Below are positions 43,751 through 56,379 of a DNA stretch of 64,000 bases, in pieces (position 1 is the stretch's first letter; every line of letters starts with the position of its first letter). The DNA is from Sthenelais limicola. Its lineage: Eukaryota; Annelida; Polychaeta; Phyllodocida; Sigalionidae. The notes under the pieces are model-generated. The model searched no databases, was not told where the DNA came from, and saw nothing but the letters and a program-made list of their open reading frames with translations. Made by a program: the position numbers and the translations under genes. Where the stretch lies: the NCBI GenBank assembly GCA_942159475.1, contig OW804096.1, forward strand, positions 38,377,744-38,441,743, in the 5' to 3' direction.

Positions 43751-46150
43751 CAGTCATTTTAAACATATATGGCGACCCTGTATAATGTCTTAGGTCATAG
43801 ATTCTACGGCTTGTGTGTAGGCCTAATCTTTGGATTGAGAGATCTAATTATTGGAAATTTTTATGTGATTTTGTATATATTCGATTTGTATTCAGTATAC
43901 ATGTACAATAATACAATACTGAAAAGGTCAGGACCATCTACAATTAGGTATTCCTGGTCGACGATAAATCATAGATCTAGTGTAATAAAACCAAAGTGTG
44001 GCATTATGGGGCAAATTACTAAACTGTCTTCAAAACTATAACGTCAAAAACATTACAATTATATTAAAACATTATTCATATGAATATTTCGCTTCCACAC
44101 AGTACACATTGGATACACCTCTGTGAGTGAGAGTTAATTCTTTTGTAATTAACATTTTCATGATGTAATTAAGAATTATTGGCGGGGGTGGGGGTGGGGG
44201 CATTGAAGGAATTGTCTGCATAATGCATACACTGGACGCTTCATAACATCAATATCATGCTTTTTAGCATTGTGCGTTGTGCAGCTTAAGACAATCGGAA
44301 TGAATAAATATTAATTAATTCTGACAATTGTCACAGAAATAGTATTTCAATTGAGTTCCAGGACCCAGAAGTTAGAGCCCAACAATGCTAGATCCCAGAT
44401 GCTAGTGCCCAGAAAAATTGTGACATTTTCTAGACCATATCTCACAGAGATGTATGTAATGTACACTGTGTTAGGACTAATTGGATCATAAATAATGAGT
44501 TAAGAGATTTTAGATGTACAATATGCAAAGCAAGAATATTCCTCCAAATGTGAATTCGTACGAATTCCCAATTCGTGAATGTGTGCGTAGGGTATAACAC
44601 TAAGAAAAGCTGGCAACATTATTATTTTCACTGAGACAGACCTTCAGAACTGAAGTGACCTTAAGACCATGTAAATTTGGGGCTTTAAATGACCCTCAAT
44701 GATATCACCACTATTTTGTTCGTTTGGGAGAAACACGATTATAGTTCATCACATCTTGACCGTTAGATTGAATTGATCTGCGGATTTTAGAAGACAATTC
44801 TCTATTCAAGTCTGCCTTAAACCGCTTGTATTGGTCCATGTTCGATGACTTTGGCTATCTGTGACATTACTTTATAGTTATGTGATTATTGTCTGTATTT
44901 ATGTTGTCTCTTTTGTTCTGTTGATATGGAATATGGCGAAAGATATGTAACTAGGAATTTTGATATGAGAGCAATCTGAAATATCTGAGATTTTGGTCTC
45001 TCTGATTATGCACATGGCGCCTCACCCACACCTGATAAAAAATTCCGTCACCAATTTGCCATCATGTTCTCATATTATTACATGTAAAACCCTCAAAACA
45101 TGCTGCACATTAATATGATCCTTATGTAAAAACAAGAAATAGTTAACAGTGATCAGTTTACATTTATTTATTTATTTCCGGTTGATGTAGAAGATTGCGT
45201 TTCCAAGGGAAACGGAGATTGATGTCAGTTAAATGTAAAGTTCGAGAGGGAGGGATAGTAGGAGGGAGAGGAAGTGGAGACAGAAAACATGAAATCCCTA
45301 TCCCATATATATGACTGGTCATTCCATGTGATTCTGTTGGTCCCTTTAACACCTTTGCATATGAGGCATCTTATTTCACAACTTGCCACTTTAATTCACA
45401 CATGGTCTACCCTTTAATTCACACCTAAACGCCATCCCCTCCCCCTCCCAGCCATTACCAGCATGATTCTGATCCCATCTGCTGTTATCAGAATCAACAG
45501 ATTCTTCACACTGATATCCAGGATTGGAGGAGCCAAGATGCTATCAATGATTGACAGATCTCACCCCAATCCATTTAGATTGATGATAACATCATTCTAA
45601 TAAGGGTGTACCAGTGACTATTGTAAATAAGGACTACCGGTAGATGTTTGTTATGGACATATAGAATCTTAATCATATACGATCTGCTTCTAATTGATGT
45701 AGTTATGTATGGATATTCCTATTCCTGGAACAAATAATTTGATGGCACCGACTATTTCTCCATTACTGAGATCTTTTCTCTCATTGCAAGGGGTCTTTTT
45801 ACTATTACCACTCCCCTATTACCTATGACCTGTGTCTTCTGCTGTTATGACACATCGCACTGGCTTTTTTCATTTATTTTTCTTTATTTTTATAATCTAA
45901 AAAATATTAATATATACAAATAAATGCAATTTATCCTGAAACAACCACTATTTCTTGGGCATTACCTACAACACAATTATTAAACTAATTATTCTTCAAC
46001 AGAACTGAAATGTATCATGTGATAACTTCACTTTGGTCGGATTTCTGGTCTATGAGTAGCCTAAGGGACTCAGTGCTAGCCTACTGGCCACTACTCAGAC
46101 ACCACATAGTAGTATATGAAAATGAGCAACTGACTCTGGCATAAGAAAGG
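43751..46150. other. No supported gene
   Basis: AT-rich. A G-rich run lies at 44181-44202, and ATTCGTACGAATTC near 44565 is a short palindrome. Nothing else is recognised; short frames have no domains. Confidence 0.5.
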
Positions 46151-46154
46151 TGGC

Positions 46155-46360
46155 TATGTGGATATCTCTGTGAGAGAAGGAAAATTCCAAATCAAGGAAA
46201 GTAACTCTTCGGATATTAAGATATCCATTAGTCATGTTGATTATGTGTTGGAATATCTTAGGAAAGGAAAATGATATTTGAAAAAGAAAAGTGTTGGATA
46301 TGTTGGATATTTACTATGACACATTTTTATCCTGACAGTTTGGGGACAAGACATCCCACC
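46155..46360 (+). repeat. Relative of the 7150-7350 repeat
   Basis: GGAATATCTTAGGAAAGG and AAAAGTGTTGGATATGTTGG, then a GGGGACAAGACATC block matching GAGGACAAAACATC at about 7341. Confidence 0.6.
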
Positions 46361-47073
46361 CCAAACCCAATGGATTGGGTGTCCACCATGATTACACAAC
46401 TTTGGCAAACAGCCATGTTAGCGACCCAGGCTAAGTCTGGACAGGTCCATCCACAAGGGGCGGCAGCTTGCCAAGCCTTACCTCTCATGGCCAAAGTCGC
46501 TACTGGTTGGGTGACTACCAAGGCACCAACCATGTATGATGAAACTTGCTCCAAAAACGGAATCCTCTGAAGAATCTGATGATTCTACAGTCTACAACGT
46601 GATAAACGTGATAATTGATTATAATAGCCTAATTTAATACATTATATGATACCCCTTATCTACTATTATTAATTATTTTAACTATAAATGTGTGGCAGAA
46701 GTGTCAGATTTCATGGCCTGCTAATGCTCCCACTTCTTTCATCAAGAAGAGGGAGCAGTAGCGGGAGAAGTAGCTGGCCATAGAACCCAGCTTCAAGAAT
46801 TTGTTTTTGGATCATGTTAATATAATCCTTGACAATGTTTTGGCTTTGGATGTCGTAAAAAGACAATAGTATAACTGTATAGTATTGTAGGGTACCAAAG
46901 ATCATACATATAACTTGTCTCTCCACTTCAAATTAGCTTTCGACTCACCTGTACTATAGTGTTACCCTCGAAATGAAGTAAAAGGGACCTGGAATACACT
47001 GCAACAGGAAGATAAACCCAATATAATAGTCAAGAATGATGTCAAGAAGTGAAACAGCAACAACAGAGACTAA
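46361..47073. other. Nothing recognised
   Basis: The overlapping frames at 46271-46570 (+) and 46327-46554 (-) lack domain signals. Confidence 0.5.
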
Positions 47074-47204
47074 AAGCATTATTTCCCGGTGTGTGTCTTG
47101 CCCTTGGGGTTACTATGGTCCAGCGGGTGCCTCAGGCCCTCAGACCAGAGTACGCCCTGGGCCAAAGTACCCCCAAGGGCCAAACACAGCAGGAAATAAT
47201 GCTT
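47074..47204. mobile_element. M9 foldback element
   Basis: AAGCATTATTTCCCGGTGTG ... TTGCCCTTGGGGTTACT pairs with AGTACCCCCAAGGGCCAA ... CAGGAAATAATGCTT. About 131 bp, arms of about 40 bp with several mismatches. Confidence 0.8.
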
Positions 47205-47517
47205 AAACATGTACCATTCATTTATTACATAATATTGCAAAATATTACACCTTTATTATGCCATTTCTCATAATCATATCACTTCAAAGTTCATTCCAAA
47301 CACTAAACACCTCTATTTCTAAGGTATAGGCAGACCGTTTTGCACGGTCATTAAAGCGGAAAGCATTGATATACTAGTCGGTAACTTTATATTGCAACAT
47401 GCAACTCCCCTATTAGACATCGATTTTATTGTCATTATGAGTGGTTACAAATTTCTAAAACTCTCCACAAACTGCTACTCCTTCCTCACAGTTTGAATTG
47501 AGGCTTTGACATAATTT

Positions 47518-47560
47518 TTTTTTTTTTTTTTGGACATATTTTATTCAGGTTAAACAGGCA
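47518..47560 (-). mobile_element. Retroposon tail, minus strand
   Basis: Poly-T (about 20) followed by GGACATATTTTATTCAGG; on the minus strand AATAAAATATGTCC plus poly-A. Confidence 0.5.
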
Positions 47561-48739
47561 GTTACAATCTTCACAAAAATAATTAAATAATTGTGATTTT
47601 CATCATGACCTGACCTACAAAGACTCTTTAAATTAAGCATGGAGTTTATTTATAATCCATTCGTTTAATTAATTAGATTTAACATTAACCAGTTTTGAAA
47701 TTTTAATAAAAGGTTAGAAAATAAAGAGAGATGGGGTGATGGTTACAGACTATTAACTATATATTAACTATTAAAGCGAGTGATCTTGATATGTCAAGGA
47801 TCCTGTGATACAGGAAGTAATTATTTCTATTTACAGTATTCATCTTTCAATATTGGGTTTTTATACAATAGACATCAAAACTTTATACATTCATTCATTC
47901 AATTTGACGAAACGAATGCACTAATCAATAGAGTATCCGAGTGAAGGACCGATGTTTATAGCTAGGAGGAAGCATGCTTCTAAACCGGAAGTAGAGAAGC
48001 ACGCAGGGGACGATTCATCAATTTGACACCAGGTGGCAACCGTCACAGACTACTAATTGCACGCCATCTATCGTTGATGCACAAGTCATGTTGGGAGGAA
48101 TGAAAAGAGTGATCTGGCCTCTATTGCGCCAGTATTCCCAGGTTCTTGTTTAGTCACAGCCTATTTGTCTGTCTGACCATGTCTTGAAACTAGGGGCTTG
48201 AAGTTCTAATATCGACCATTCTTAGGAAGGCCCCTAGGAATAGATGGTGGTTTATATGTGGGAGGACTGTGAATTCTAAAAAAACATTATACTGAGAAAG
48301 CTCCTAGAATATGATGGTCAGTGTGATTATGAAATGATTTATTGGGCACAATGCAGGATTTGAACTGCATTAATTTAAAGATATATATTTTGCCCAACTG
48401 CAATGTACTGTTTTCCACGTTTGCCAATGTCAATGTATTCTTATACATGGATCTATAACACAGGCCTCCATCTCTCCCATCATGCATTTGGTTTTTATAA
48501 ATCACTTACACAAGCTATAACATGTTGGTGAAAACAATGTAGCAATGTTTGATAAAGATGTTGCAAAATATTTGTATATATCTCAGACGTGAACTGAATC
48601 TAACCCAGAATGCACTGTAACAGAGATGGGCAGTGAGACATGCAAATCCCCTATTAGGCGAATTCTGCCATTCTAATCAAATACAGTCTCCCATACTGTA
48701 AGTCGGCTTATTGTACATGTTAATATGCAGAACTTTAAA
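47561..48739. other. No gene seen; diverged dispersed repeat at 48490-48660
   Basis: TTACACAAGCTATAACATGT ... GACATGCAAATCCCCTATT at 48500-48660 parallels 20984-21107. Confidence 0.55.
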
Positions 48740-48915
48740 TACAGGGGTCAGGTTGACAAAAAAATGAATGTACAAATTGAATGTACAACCAACAGTTGTA
48801 CACATTTACTAATTTCCTCTCAATTAGGCTGGAAATATTGCATTTATTTGAAAGTTTCTGTTCGCTATGCTGAGCTGTATTTGCAACTTATTCTAACTTC
48901 CAACAAATTTAGGTT
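48740..48915 (+). mobile_element. M1 fragment, diverged
   Basis: GGGGTCAGGTTGACAAAAAA, TTGTACACATTTACTAATTT and CAATTAGGCTGGAAATATTG follow the M1 order with many changes. Confidence 0.55.
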
Positions 48916-49085
48916 ACTTTTGCCGATTTTTCGATTTGTCCGAGCCCTGTATTCCCCAAGTCATGTAGTTGTAGAAGGTCTGTTTGGAAGAACTGTCTCA
49001 GACAGACAACACGCACCTATTTCCATGTTGAAACCTGTTATCGTTATTTGTATACCAAATGGAAATAAAGTTTCTTATACATACT

Positions 49086-49364
49086 TGTGATGTGACCCAG
49101 GAAAATGAGTCACAAAACAAGTTTGCAATATTTCATGGTGGACATTTACTAGTGAAGTAGCTAAATATACTCTGTACAATGACCTCCGTAATGCAAGGAT
49201 ATATTTAATACACTGTCCTGAAATTTGGTACATGTTTTCATGGTTCGAGAGGCGTTATGCATCCAAGAAATAAAAACATTCACACTAATACATCGTGTAA
49301 ATAAAACACATTGGAAAATATCAATTTTGCGACTTGTGATTCATTCTCCTGTAACAAACCACAT
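49086..49364 (+). mobile_element. M2 element
   Basis: TGTGATGTGACCCAGGAAAA to TTCTCCTGTAACAAACCACA, about 279 bp. Confidence 0.8.
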
Positions 49365-49610
49365 TTTCTCACATTTCGCCCACATCCAATACACAAGGTG
49401 ACTAGACTTTACACTGCTCGCTAAACCAGTATATGCCCCCGGCACCAGCCTAATGGAATTGGACAGTGAAACACAAAGGAAACACTGGGGTAATATTTGC
49501 CAGACATTTGCTTCCTCTGTGGACGTGTTTACCCTTCACTGAAACATGGCTTCCGTCTCCTTGCATTTCTTCACTCTAAAATAGGATGGTCCTTTTTGTA
49601 CAGGGATATA

Positions 49611-49730
49611 TATGTGATGTATGGAAAATGAGGCATACTCATACGTTGCAAAAATAGATATTTTTTAAATGTTTGATTCTGCACAGGAACCGTTGGTTAG
49701 AACGTTTTCATATTCAGGGTTTTAGTGTTG
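49611..49730 (+). mobile_element. M2 fragment
   Basis: TATGTGATGTATGGAAAATG, then ACGTTGCAAAAATAGATATT and AGAACGTTTTCATATTCAGG. Confidence 0.6.
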
Positions 49731-50365
49731 TTAGTAGAATGAACCCATGCATCAAATTTCACGCATTTTAGGTAGATTTTAGGCCAAACCGACCAAATGG
49801 GCCAGATTTCGTGGAAAATGTAACAAAAACGTCAAAATCTCTGGGGACTTTTCAGGGAATGTTCCCCCATGTGTCCTGCCCCATATATCCAAAAATCAGC
49901 TTTATATTATTTTATTCCAGGTTCCATGCTTAAATGCCTGTACTAACTGTGTTGAATGCAATTAGGAATGTATATTTGAGGTTATATCCTAAGGAGCATC
50001 TCTATATTAATAAAATAAGGGTTTTGAGCCTAATTCGGCTATCTTCTCTGAAACCGCTGGCCAGATCTCCATTCTATTTCCTATGCACATTGCCCAAAAT
50101 GGTGCCGAACCATTCCACTATGTTTCATTAACAAATTAGGGTTGGAAAGGGGTTAGAAATGGGTTTTACATCAAGCACCCCCATCCAGGGCCCCCAGCAC
50201 TGCCTGAAAACAAACCTATCAGTGCCCCTACACCAGGTTTCTGGGTCACCCAAAGCATGACGTCACAGATGTGCAGATCATTGCTTCACTACGGGCCTGG
50301 AGTTATTTCGGGAGACGGGAGATATTTCCACCCAAAGGAGCATCTGCAGAGTTGAATCAGTTCAT
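49731..50365. other. Nothing recognised
   Basis: The plus-strand frame at 49934-50131 has no recognisable domain. Confidence 0.5.
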
Positions 50366-50389
50366 AAACTATTGTTTGTGATGAGGAAT

Positions 50390-50470
50390 GAAAGAGGGAA
50401 CGGGAGAGGGAATGGGAGAGGGAACGGGAGAGGGAGAGGGATTGGGACAGGGACAGGGACAGGGACAGAC
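50390..50470. repeat. Purine minisatellite
   Basis: GGGAACGGGAGAGGGAATGG-type units followed by (GGGACA)n. Confidence 0.85.
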
Positions 50471-50624
50471 AACACAACAGCACAACACTGAACAGTGTCC
50501 AAAAAAGCATCTAAACAGGGTTCCATTTGTGGTATGAAGATACTAAGTTATAGAGACAACTTGAAAGAGAAAGATAGTGGGAGAGGGAACAAGGAGAGAT
50601 GAGGATGTGGGCCCCACTGTCCCA

Positions 50625-50660
50625 CTAGCAAATCCCGTGCGTAGCACGGGTATTTGCTAG
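50625..50660 (+). mobile_element. Helitron 3' terminus
   Basis: A perfect hairpin CCCGTGC-GTA-GCACGGG (50634-50650) followed 10 nt later by CTAG and then T. A short hairpin just before a CTRR end with an A/T target is the diagnostic Helitron 3' structure. The 5' end is not located. Confidence 0.65.
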
Positions 50661-51174
50661 TAATTAACTATTTTACTATAGGAATTGACCATCAAGAAAT
50701 ATAGCTAAGTTTTGTTCATGCATGAAAATAATATAGAAGTACTTAGTTTGAACCTAATTTTTGTCGTAATTAATTTAGGGTTATTTGAGAGAAATGGTGA
50801 GGGCGAATTGTACATTTGCCCATGTCCCTCTGTGCCTCCCTCTTTGGCCTGGCAGTTGAGGGCATTTAAGGTGGGGTAGCAAACTCAAGCACCAATTCCT
50901 TTGGTCAAAATGTATTTGCTAGTAATTAACTATTTTACTATAGGAATTGACCATCAAGAAATATAGCTAAGTTTTGTTCATGCATGAAAATAATATAGAA
51001 GTACTTAGTTTGAACCTAATTTTTGTCGTAATTAATTTAGGGTTATTTGAGAGAAATGGTGAGGGCGAATTGTACATTTGCCCATGTCCCTCTGTGCCTC
51101 CCTCTTTGGCCTGGCAGTTGAGGGCATTTAAGGTGGGGTAGCAAACTCAAGCACCAATTCCTTTGGTCAAAATA
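50651..51174. repeat. 262-bp tandem duplication, apparently exact
   Basis: The sequence starting TATTTGCTAGTAATTAACTA at 50651 restarts at 50913 and I see no difference through TTCCTTTGGTCAAAAT. Each copy contains the same M1 half (TTGAACCTAATTTTTGTCGT ... GGCGAATTGTACATTTGCCC). Confidence 0.88.
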
Positions 51175-52810
51175 CCTAGTGAATCAGTCAACAAAATATA
51201 TTTTATAATCTAATATCTGATAACTGGGAGTAACTTATATACCTATATACCATAATCTCAGTGGCAAGCGATACAGCACAGTGTAACATTTCTATATTTC
51301 TGTCTATCACTGGTTTATGTAAAAAAGGGAAAAGGTACCTTATCTCTGAATGTAATGTATAATATCCAGTATGGTCAGATTGATTGATTGATTCATTGTA
51401 TTCTTTATTTTGTTTCCAAAATCGGTTGTCTATTTCTGATTACTCAGGCCTTCCAATGGATGTCAACCCTACATTAAAAATGAGGCATTTTCACAGGTCC
51501 AATAATTTCCTTTAATTAATTAAGGATTAGAACACATTGTAAGACCCGCCTACATGCATTGTTGTTTGCCCAAGGCCATCACAAATCACAATCCATTAGG
51601 GCGGGGCTATAGAGTGTTCTAATCTTTTTAGAATACGTTTGAGCCATACATCTAAAAGATGCAAGGGTTACAACTTTCAACTTCATAATGTTGGCAACTT
51701 AAAATGGCCATTGGAAATTCGAGGCGTGGAATTGTCCGCCATTTAAATTGCCTTGCTCACTCCTTCACACATATGATATTTATACATACATTGGACAATT
51801 AGTAGCCAATTGATTTTCTTATCACTTGCCCACTTAGAGGAAGCACACTTCAATAACATTTTTTAACATAACATTTTTCTCATTTGTTTGCTCCTACTGA
51901 AATAAGCACAAACGCTATTGACAAAAACATTTCTTCAGTTTCACGCAATTCTACTTGATGCATGGAAATGAAACTTTCACATTGCCATTTAATTAACATG
52001 AATGAAATGGCCCCATTGTATTTTCTTTGACAAAGTCCGTATTTTACCTGTTTCAACAAACTGATCACTATTTCCCGAACTTTTCATATTTGTGATTTTT
52101 CTCATTTTGAGAAGGAAAAAATGAGTCAAAAGTAAATTCAATTCAATTCAATTCAAAGTATTTTTTATTTATACAAAAGAGTTGTACAAAAAGGAGTCCC
52201 ACATTTGGAAGTTAATTCCAGGTCTTCCAGCGGGTTCCTGAGAGATAGGTCTAGGATAAACTTTTGCTGATTTTAAATACCAAGTGTAGTTTCAAATAAG
52301 CCATTACATAATGAGAGAAAAGAGTAGAATGGAAACTCCTGTCATAGGGAGGATCAATTATTAGTGACCGGCATAATATGCGGTCCAGGAAGGCCCAAAC
52401 ATAACATTATTCTAACTTTGGTTTATTAAAAGGTTTAGATCATACACTGATATTAATATAAATGGTCAGACTTAAGAATTTAGCCCGTGGGTAGACCTAC
52501 TTAATATCTAACATCATAACTTTAAACATTACATGTTCCTGGTCTGAGCTGGACTATGTAAGAAAAGTAAAGGTGTGAAATGGTACAATGCAATGGCGTA
52601 CAAGCTGGTAATGAACCCTGGGTAGAGAAAATTGTCTAGACGCTAGGGGGCATGGCAGAGGTGGTGGCGGTTGCAGGTTTAGATGAATAAGCAGGATTTC
52701 CACCAGGGGAAGGTATATCCAAGCAGATTGTAGACTACTGACACACGGTGGCAGCACCTAGGCCAGTAGTATACTGGATCGCAGTGGTGGCACTCGGTCA
52801 TGTTAAAGAT
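51175..52810. other. No supported gene; two retroposon-type tails
   Basis: On the minus strand, AATAAAGAATACAATGAATC plus (AATC)n ends near 51385, and AATAAAAAATACTTTG plus (AATTG)n near 52140. Both look like LINE 3' ends. The remainder is unrecognised. Confidence 0.45.
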
Positions 52811-53051
52811 ATATGTGGGTCAGATTTTCAGAAAATGTACAATTGGCAGCTGTACACTTTTAGTAAATTCTGGTAAATTAGGCTGCAATTTGGTTAATAC
52901 TGGGTAAATTCGAATATATTTGGCATTGCATTGACTCTAGCAATCTGTTTGGTTAGTTTGTATTTTTGGACTTTATTTTCGTCTGAAATTCGGGTTATTT
53001 GGGGGGATTGGAGAAGGTGAATTGTATATTTTCTGAAAATCTGACCCATAT
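52811..53051 (+). mobile_element. M1 inverted-repeat element
   Basis: ATATGTGGGTCAGATTTTCA to TTTTCTGAAAATCTGACCCA, forward, complete. Confidence 0.9.
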
Positions 53052-53805
53052 GATATATCATATATTATATGTTTATCTTTAATTACAGAAGGTTAGGGCA
53101 AGGTATCCTGTACTTAAATGTACATGTTTTTCAATGCTCCTCAATATAGTTTAGTTCACAAAACTTCTATACCCATGCAGAATTGACTAATAGATAATTA
53201 TAGATGGTAGTTATTTAGAAATAATAGTTGATGGCTTGAAATGATCCCTCGTATGCTAGATATATTTAGAGAGTAGGAATGTTGGTAACTTAAAAATGGT
53301 CAGATTATTCTGGTTAGTATACTTAACTACAATGAGCCAGTGAGTTGACATATAAGTAGTTATGATTAATTGATATATTCATACCTTGGCAACTATACCA
53401 CTATATGTGTATACTGATACATTCTGTATTGTATAATCATAATTGAATTTAAATATAATATAGTACTTCTATAGTCCAACCTATATGGAAATGAATAATC
53501 TATTATTGATTTGTTGCTGATTTCTAACATATTTTCTCATTCCCAGTGATGTCATGAAGGAAAGTCTGAGTTGAAAAGGAATGGGAGGCACGATCCCTTG
53601 GCGATGGAGGTTTTAAGCTTGATTAGTGAAATAAATATCTTTAATGCATAACATGGACTTGAGTTATCAGTATTATTTATTCCTAGGAATAATGAAGGGA
53701 TGTATTTCTGGCCTTCGTATCATCGCAGAATTACGTCCATAAAGTGCCTTTCTGTCTCTTTTTCTGTTTCTCTCTACAATCTTCTCTATCTCTATTTCCT
53801 GCACT
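53052..53805. other. Nothing recognised
   Basis: AT-rich; no supported exon. Confidence 0.5.
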
Positions 53806-53950
53806 GTATTGCCTGACCGTTGCTGACCGTCCCTGGTGCCTTCAGCACCGTCCAGGTGAATGTTGCACCACGGCACCCTCTGTTAGCTAACGCCACCTGC
53901 CGGTCTGCAACGGCACACAGGTGCCCACCGGTCCTTCTGCCGTCAGGTTA
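53806..53950. other. GC-rich patch
   Basis: Alternating blocks such as CTGACCGTTGCTGACCGTCC, CAGCACCGTCC and GCCACCTGCCGGTCTGCAAC. Isolated in AT-rich DNA; could be a repeat or a regulatory patch. Its GGTCAGCAACGG-type words recall 59170-59190. Confidence 0.4.
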
Positions 53951-53959
53951 GTTCTAAAT

Positions 53960-55070
53960 TTCCCGATGGTGGCGTGGCAGTCGTTTTGGGTTATGTAACG
54001 TCGTCATGGCGTTGGATACCGTTTGATATGCGTTGTGAAACGTTTATATAGTTAAATAAATGGAATTATGTTATAAGAATTTTCGAATAGAAATCCAACT
54101 TAAAACTTCACACTTCTAAGAAGAGCACATGGCTAGTGGTTACATAATATGGTTTGCAAAAATGGGTTTTTTAAAATTTTCTTTTTTATTTATTTTAAAT
54201 TTTATTTTGTATTTATTTATTTTTATTTGTATTTATTTATTTTTAGGGCTTATTATCACCTTATTATAACATTTGTGACGATTTCTGGACACACTACAAG
54301 CTTTGTTTTAGTTTTGCCATATCTTTCAGACGTGTGAAAATGATACCACACACTTATGCAAACTTGTATGGGCAAGCGAAAATGAGCATTAATGGCATGG
54401 CATTATTTTGTTCTAAATTACATTTAGTTCTTAATTTAGTGTTCCACTCTTTATACTACATAAGACACAGGGAGCGGGATAAGAGTAAGAAATATATTTT
54501 AACTACCGGTATAATATATTAAATCTCATGGCAAACCTGAAATTTCCATTAAATTCCATGGGCCTACAACTCAATAGAACCTTGCGTGACATATATTTTC
54601 TCAAATATTAAAGGTCACACAAAATGAATGATCTCCCAATTGCACCAGGTAAATACCACTGAATAGCACATTACGTATATATAATATATATTCATACATG
54701 ATCAGCAGACAATTAGTGATCACTTTGTAGTTTAGGCTTGTTTCCAATTATAACCTTCCATTCAAAACTGATATATTAAAACAATTCGACTTAGTTATGC
54801 ACTAACAATTAAGCTCAAAATATAAATTCAGTAACCAACCTATTAATGTACTTCATGGCAAACATAGATTGCGATGGCAAACATTGATTGATGAAAAGTT
54901 ATAGTGGTTTCTAAATGAGAGAGGGAAGAAAGGTGACAACAGTAAATGTTTAAGAGGGAGTGGGTTGAATGGTAGGCAAGTATAGTAGGGAGTGGGGGGA
55001 GGGGTGGGGTTGGGGTGGGGAGCTGGTGGTGGCGGCAGATTGGGTGAGAAATGTCGACTACAATGCATGA
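53960..55070. other. Nothing recognised; (TTTA)n and G-rich tracts
   Basis: ATTTATTTATTTTTATTTG near 54210 and a GGGGTGGGG-type run near 54995-55030. The plus-strand frames at 54149-54522 are unrecognised. Confidence 0.5.
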
Positions 55071-55077
55071 GTGTGGA

Positions 55078-55656
55078 TTGTCGCACACTAAGTACTTTGA
55101 CACCTTTTTCACGCAGCAAGGAAGTCTCCACCTCGTTTATGCAATCATGAGAGAACAACAATGGGTATGATAAATACATTCAATCTTGACATGATAAATG
55201 AATTTTTTGATTATATAAAAGTGTTGTACCAATTGAGAAGTATTTTAAAGATGATAAAGTTACAAGTTATACATGAAGGTGGATATTGAATAAAAGAAAT
55301 TGTTTTTTGATGGATAAAATATTATTGGTTGAGGATTTATGGATAAGATAAGAGTAAAATAAAATATATTCTTTAATGAGTTTTATAATTGTAGGGATGG
55401 TGGGGGGAGGGTTGGAAGCAAAATCGGAAAGTGTGGTTTGGATGGAGGGACAGAGAGTTTATATATGATGGTGTTATTTAATATAATTGGGTGGACAATT
55501 TGGAAGAGGGTCGGCCCGTCGCACCTCTCATGATCCACTGATTTTCAATAGTGAACACAATTATACTTTTTGCGCAGGATTTATTTTCACACACAAAGGT
55601 GGGGGAGCTAAAATAGTGAAAATAAATATTGTGCGAACATTAATACGTTTACAGTA
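55078..55656. mobile_element. M5 copy interrupted by about 415 bp
   Basis: AAGTACTTTGACACCTTTTT and GCAAGGAAGTCTC at 55085-55140, then after a foreign stretch TTGCGCAGGATTTATTTTC (55570) and TTAATACGTTTACAGTA (55640-55656). Aligns to 9154-9366 in the same order. Confidence 0.65.
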
Positions 55657-56379
55657 TTATGCAGAACACATAAAAAACAAAGAGTCTTCCACACATAGAA
55701 CTGCGAAAAGTAAAGTTAAATATACTCTTTAGGATAACTTCAGATATATACATAAATTATGCACACATTCACTTTATGCTAAATTCATACAGCTTGGCAG
55801 ATGTCATTCTCCTTACCTTTTTAAGCTGCCTATTCTATATATTGTTGATATGATTTGATTTGCATGCAGGGCCGAATTATACACATGATAATATTAAGTA
55901 ATCTTGGATGTTGAGGGTTGGTAGCCTAGGCCTACTCTTAACTATCAACGTCATTATATTACTTATATTATTTATCACGTTTTTTTAATTCAAACAATTG
56001 GTCCCCTGAATAGTCTTGTATTCATTAATTGCTACGTCCATTTACTTCGCACCAGTTATTGCCAATGCAATAAAGGTCTACACCATCCTCATTTCCAAAA
56101 AAATAGATTATGGAAAACGTCACAAAATATTATATAATACGCCCAGAAACATAAATATAAATTCTAACTATTACAATCTATCAATAAGTCAAGACCAGGA
56201 AACAATACGCCTAACAACAGTAGGCCTACTCCAATTATCATGTATATGGAATTGATGCGCCACCTAGTGTATAGGCCTGTAGGTGTGATATACTACTGCG
56301 GGACTGTTGTTATGATTGTTATGAGCAAGTACATTTCATACGGTAACGGACACCATTTTAAAATCTCGTCTCCCTACAG
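55657..56379. other. Nothing recognised
   Basis: No earlier exon for the candidate gene at 56380 could be identified here. Confidence 0.45.

Noticed and set aside
46271..46570. 99-codon plus-strand frame with an opposite-strand shadow
   Set aside because: No recognisable motif and part lies in a dispersed repeat.
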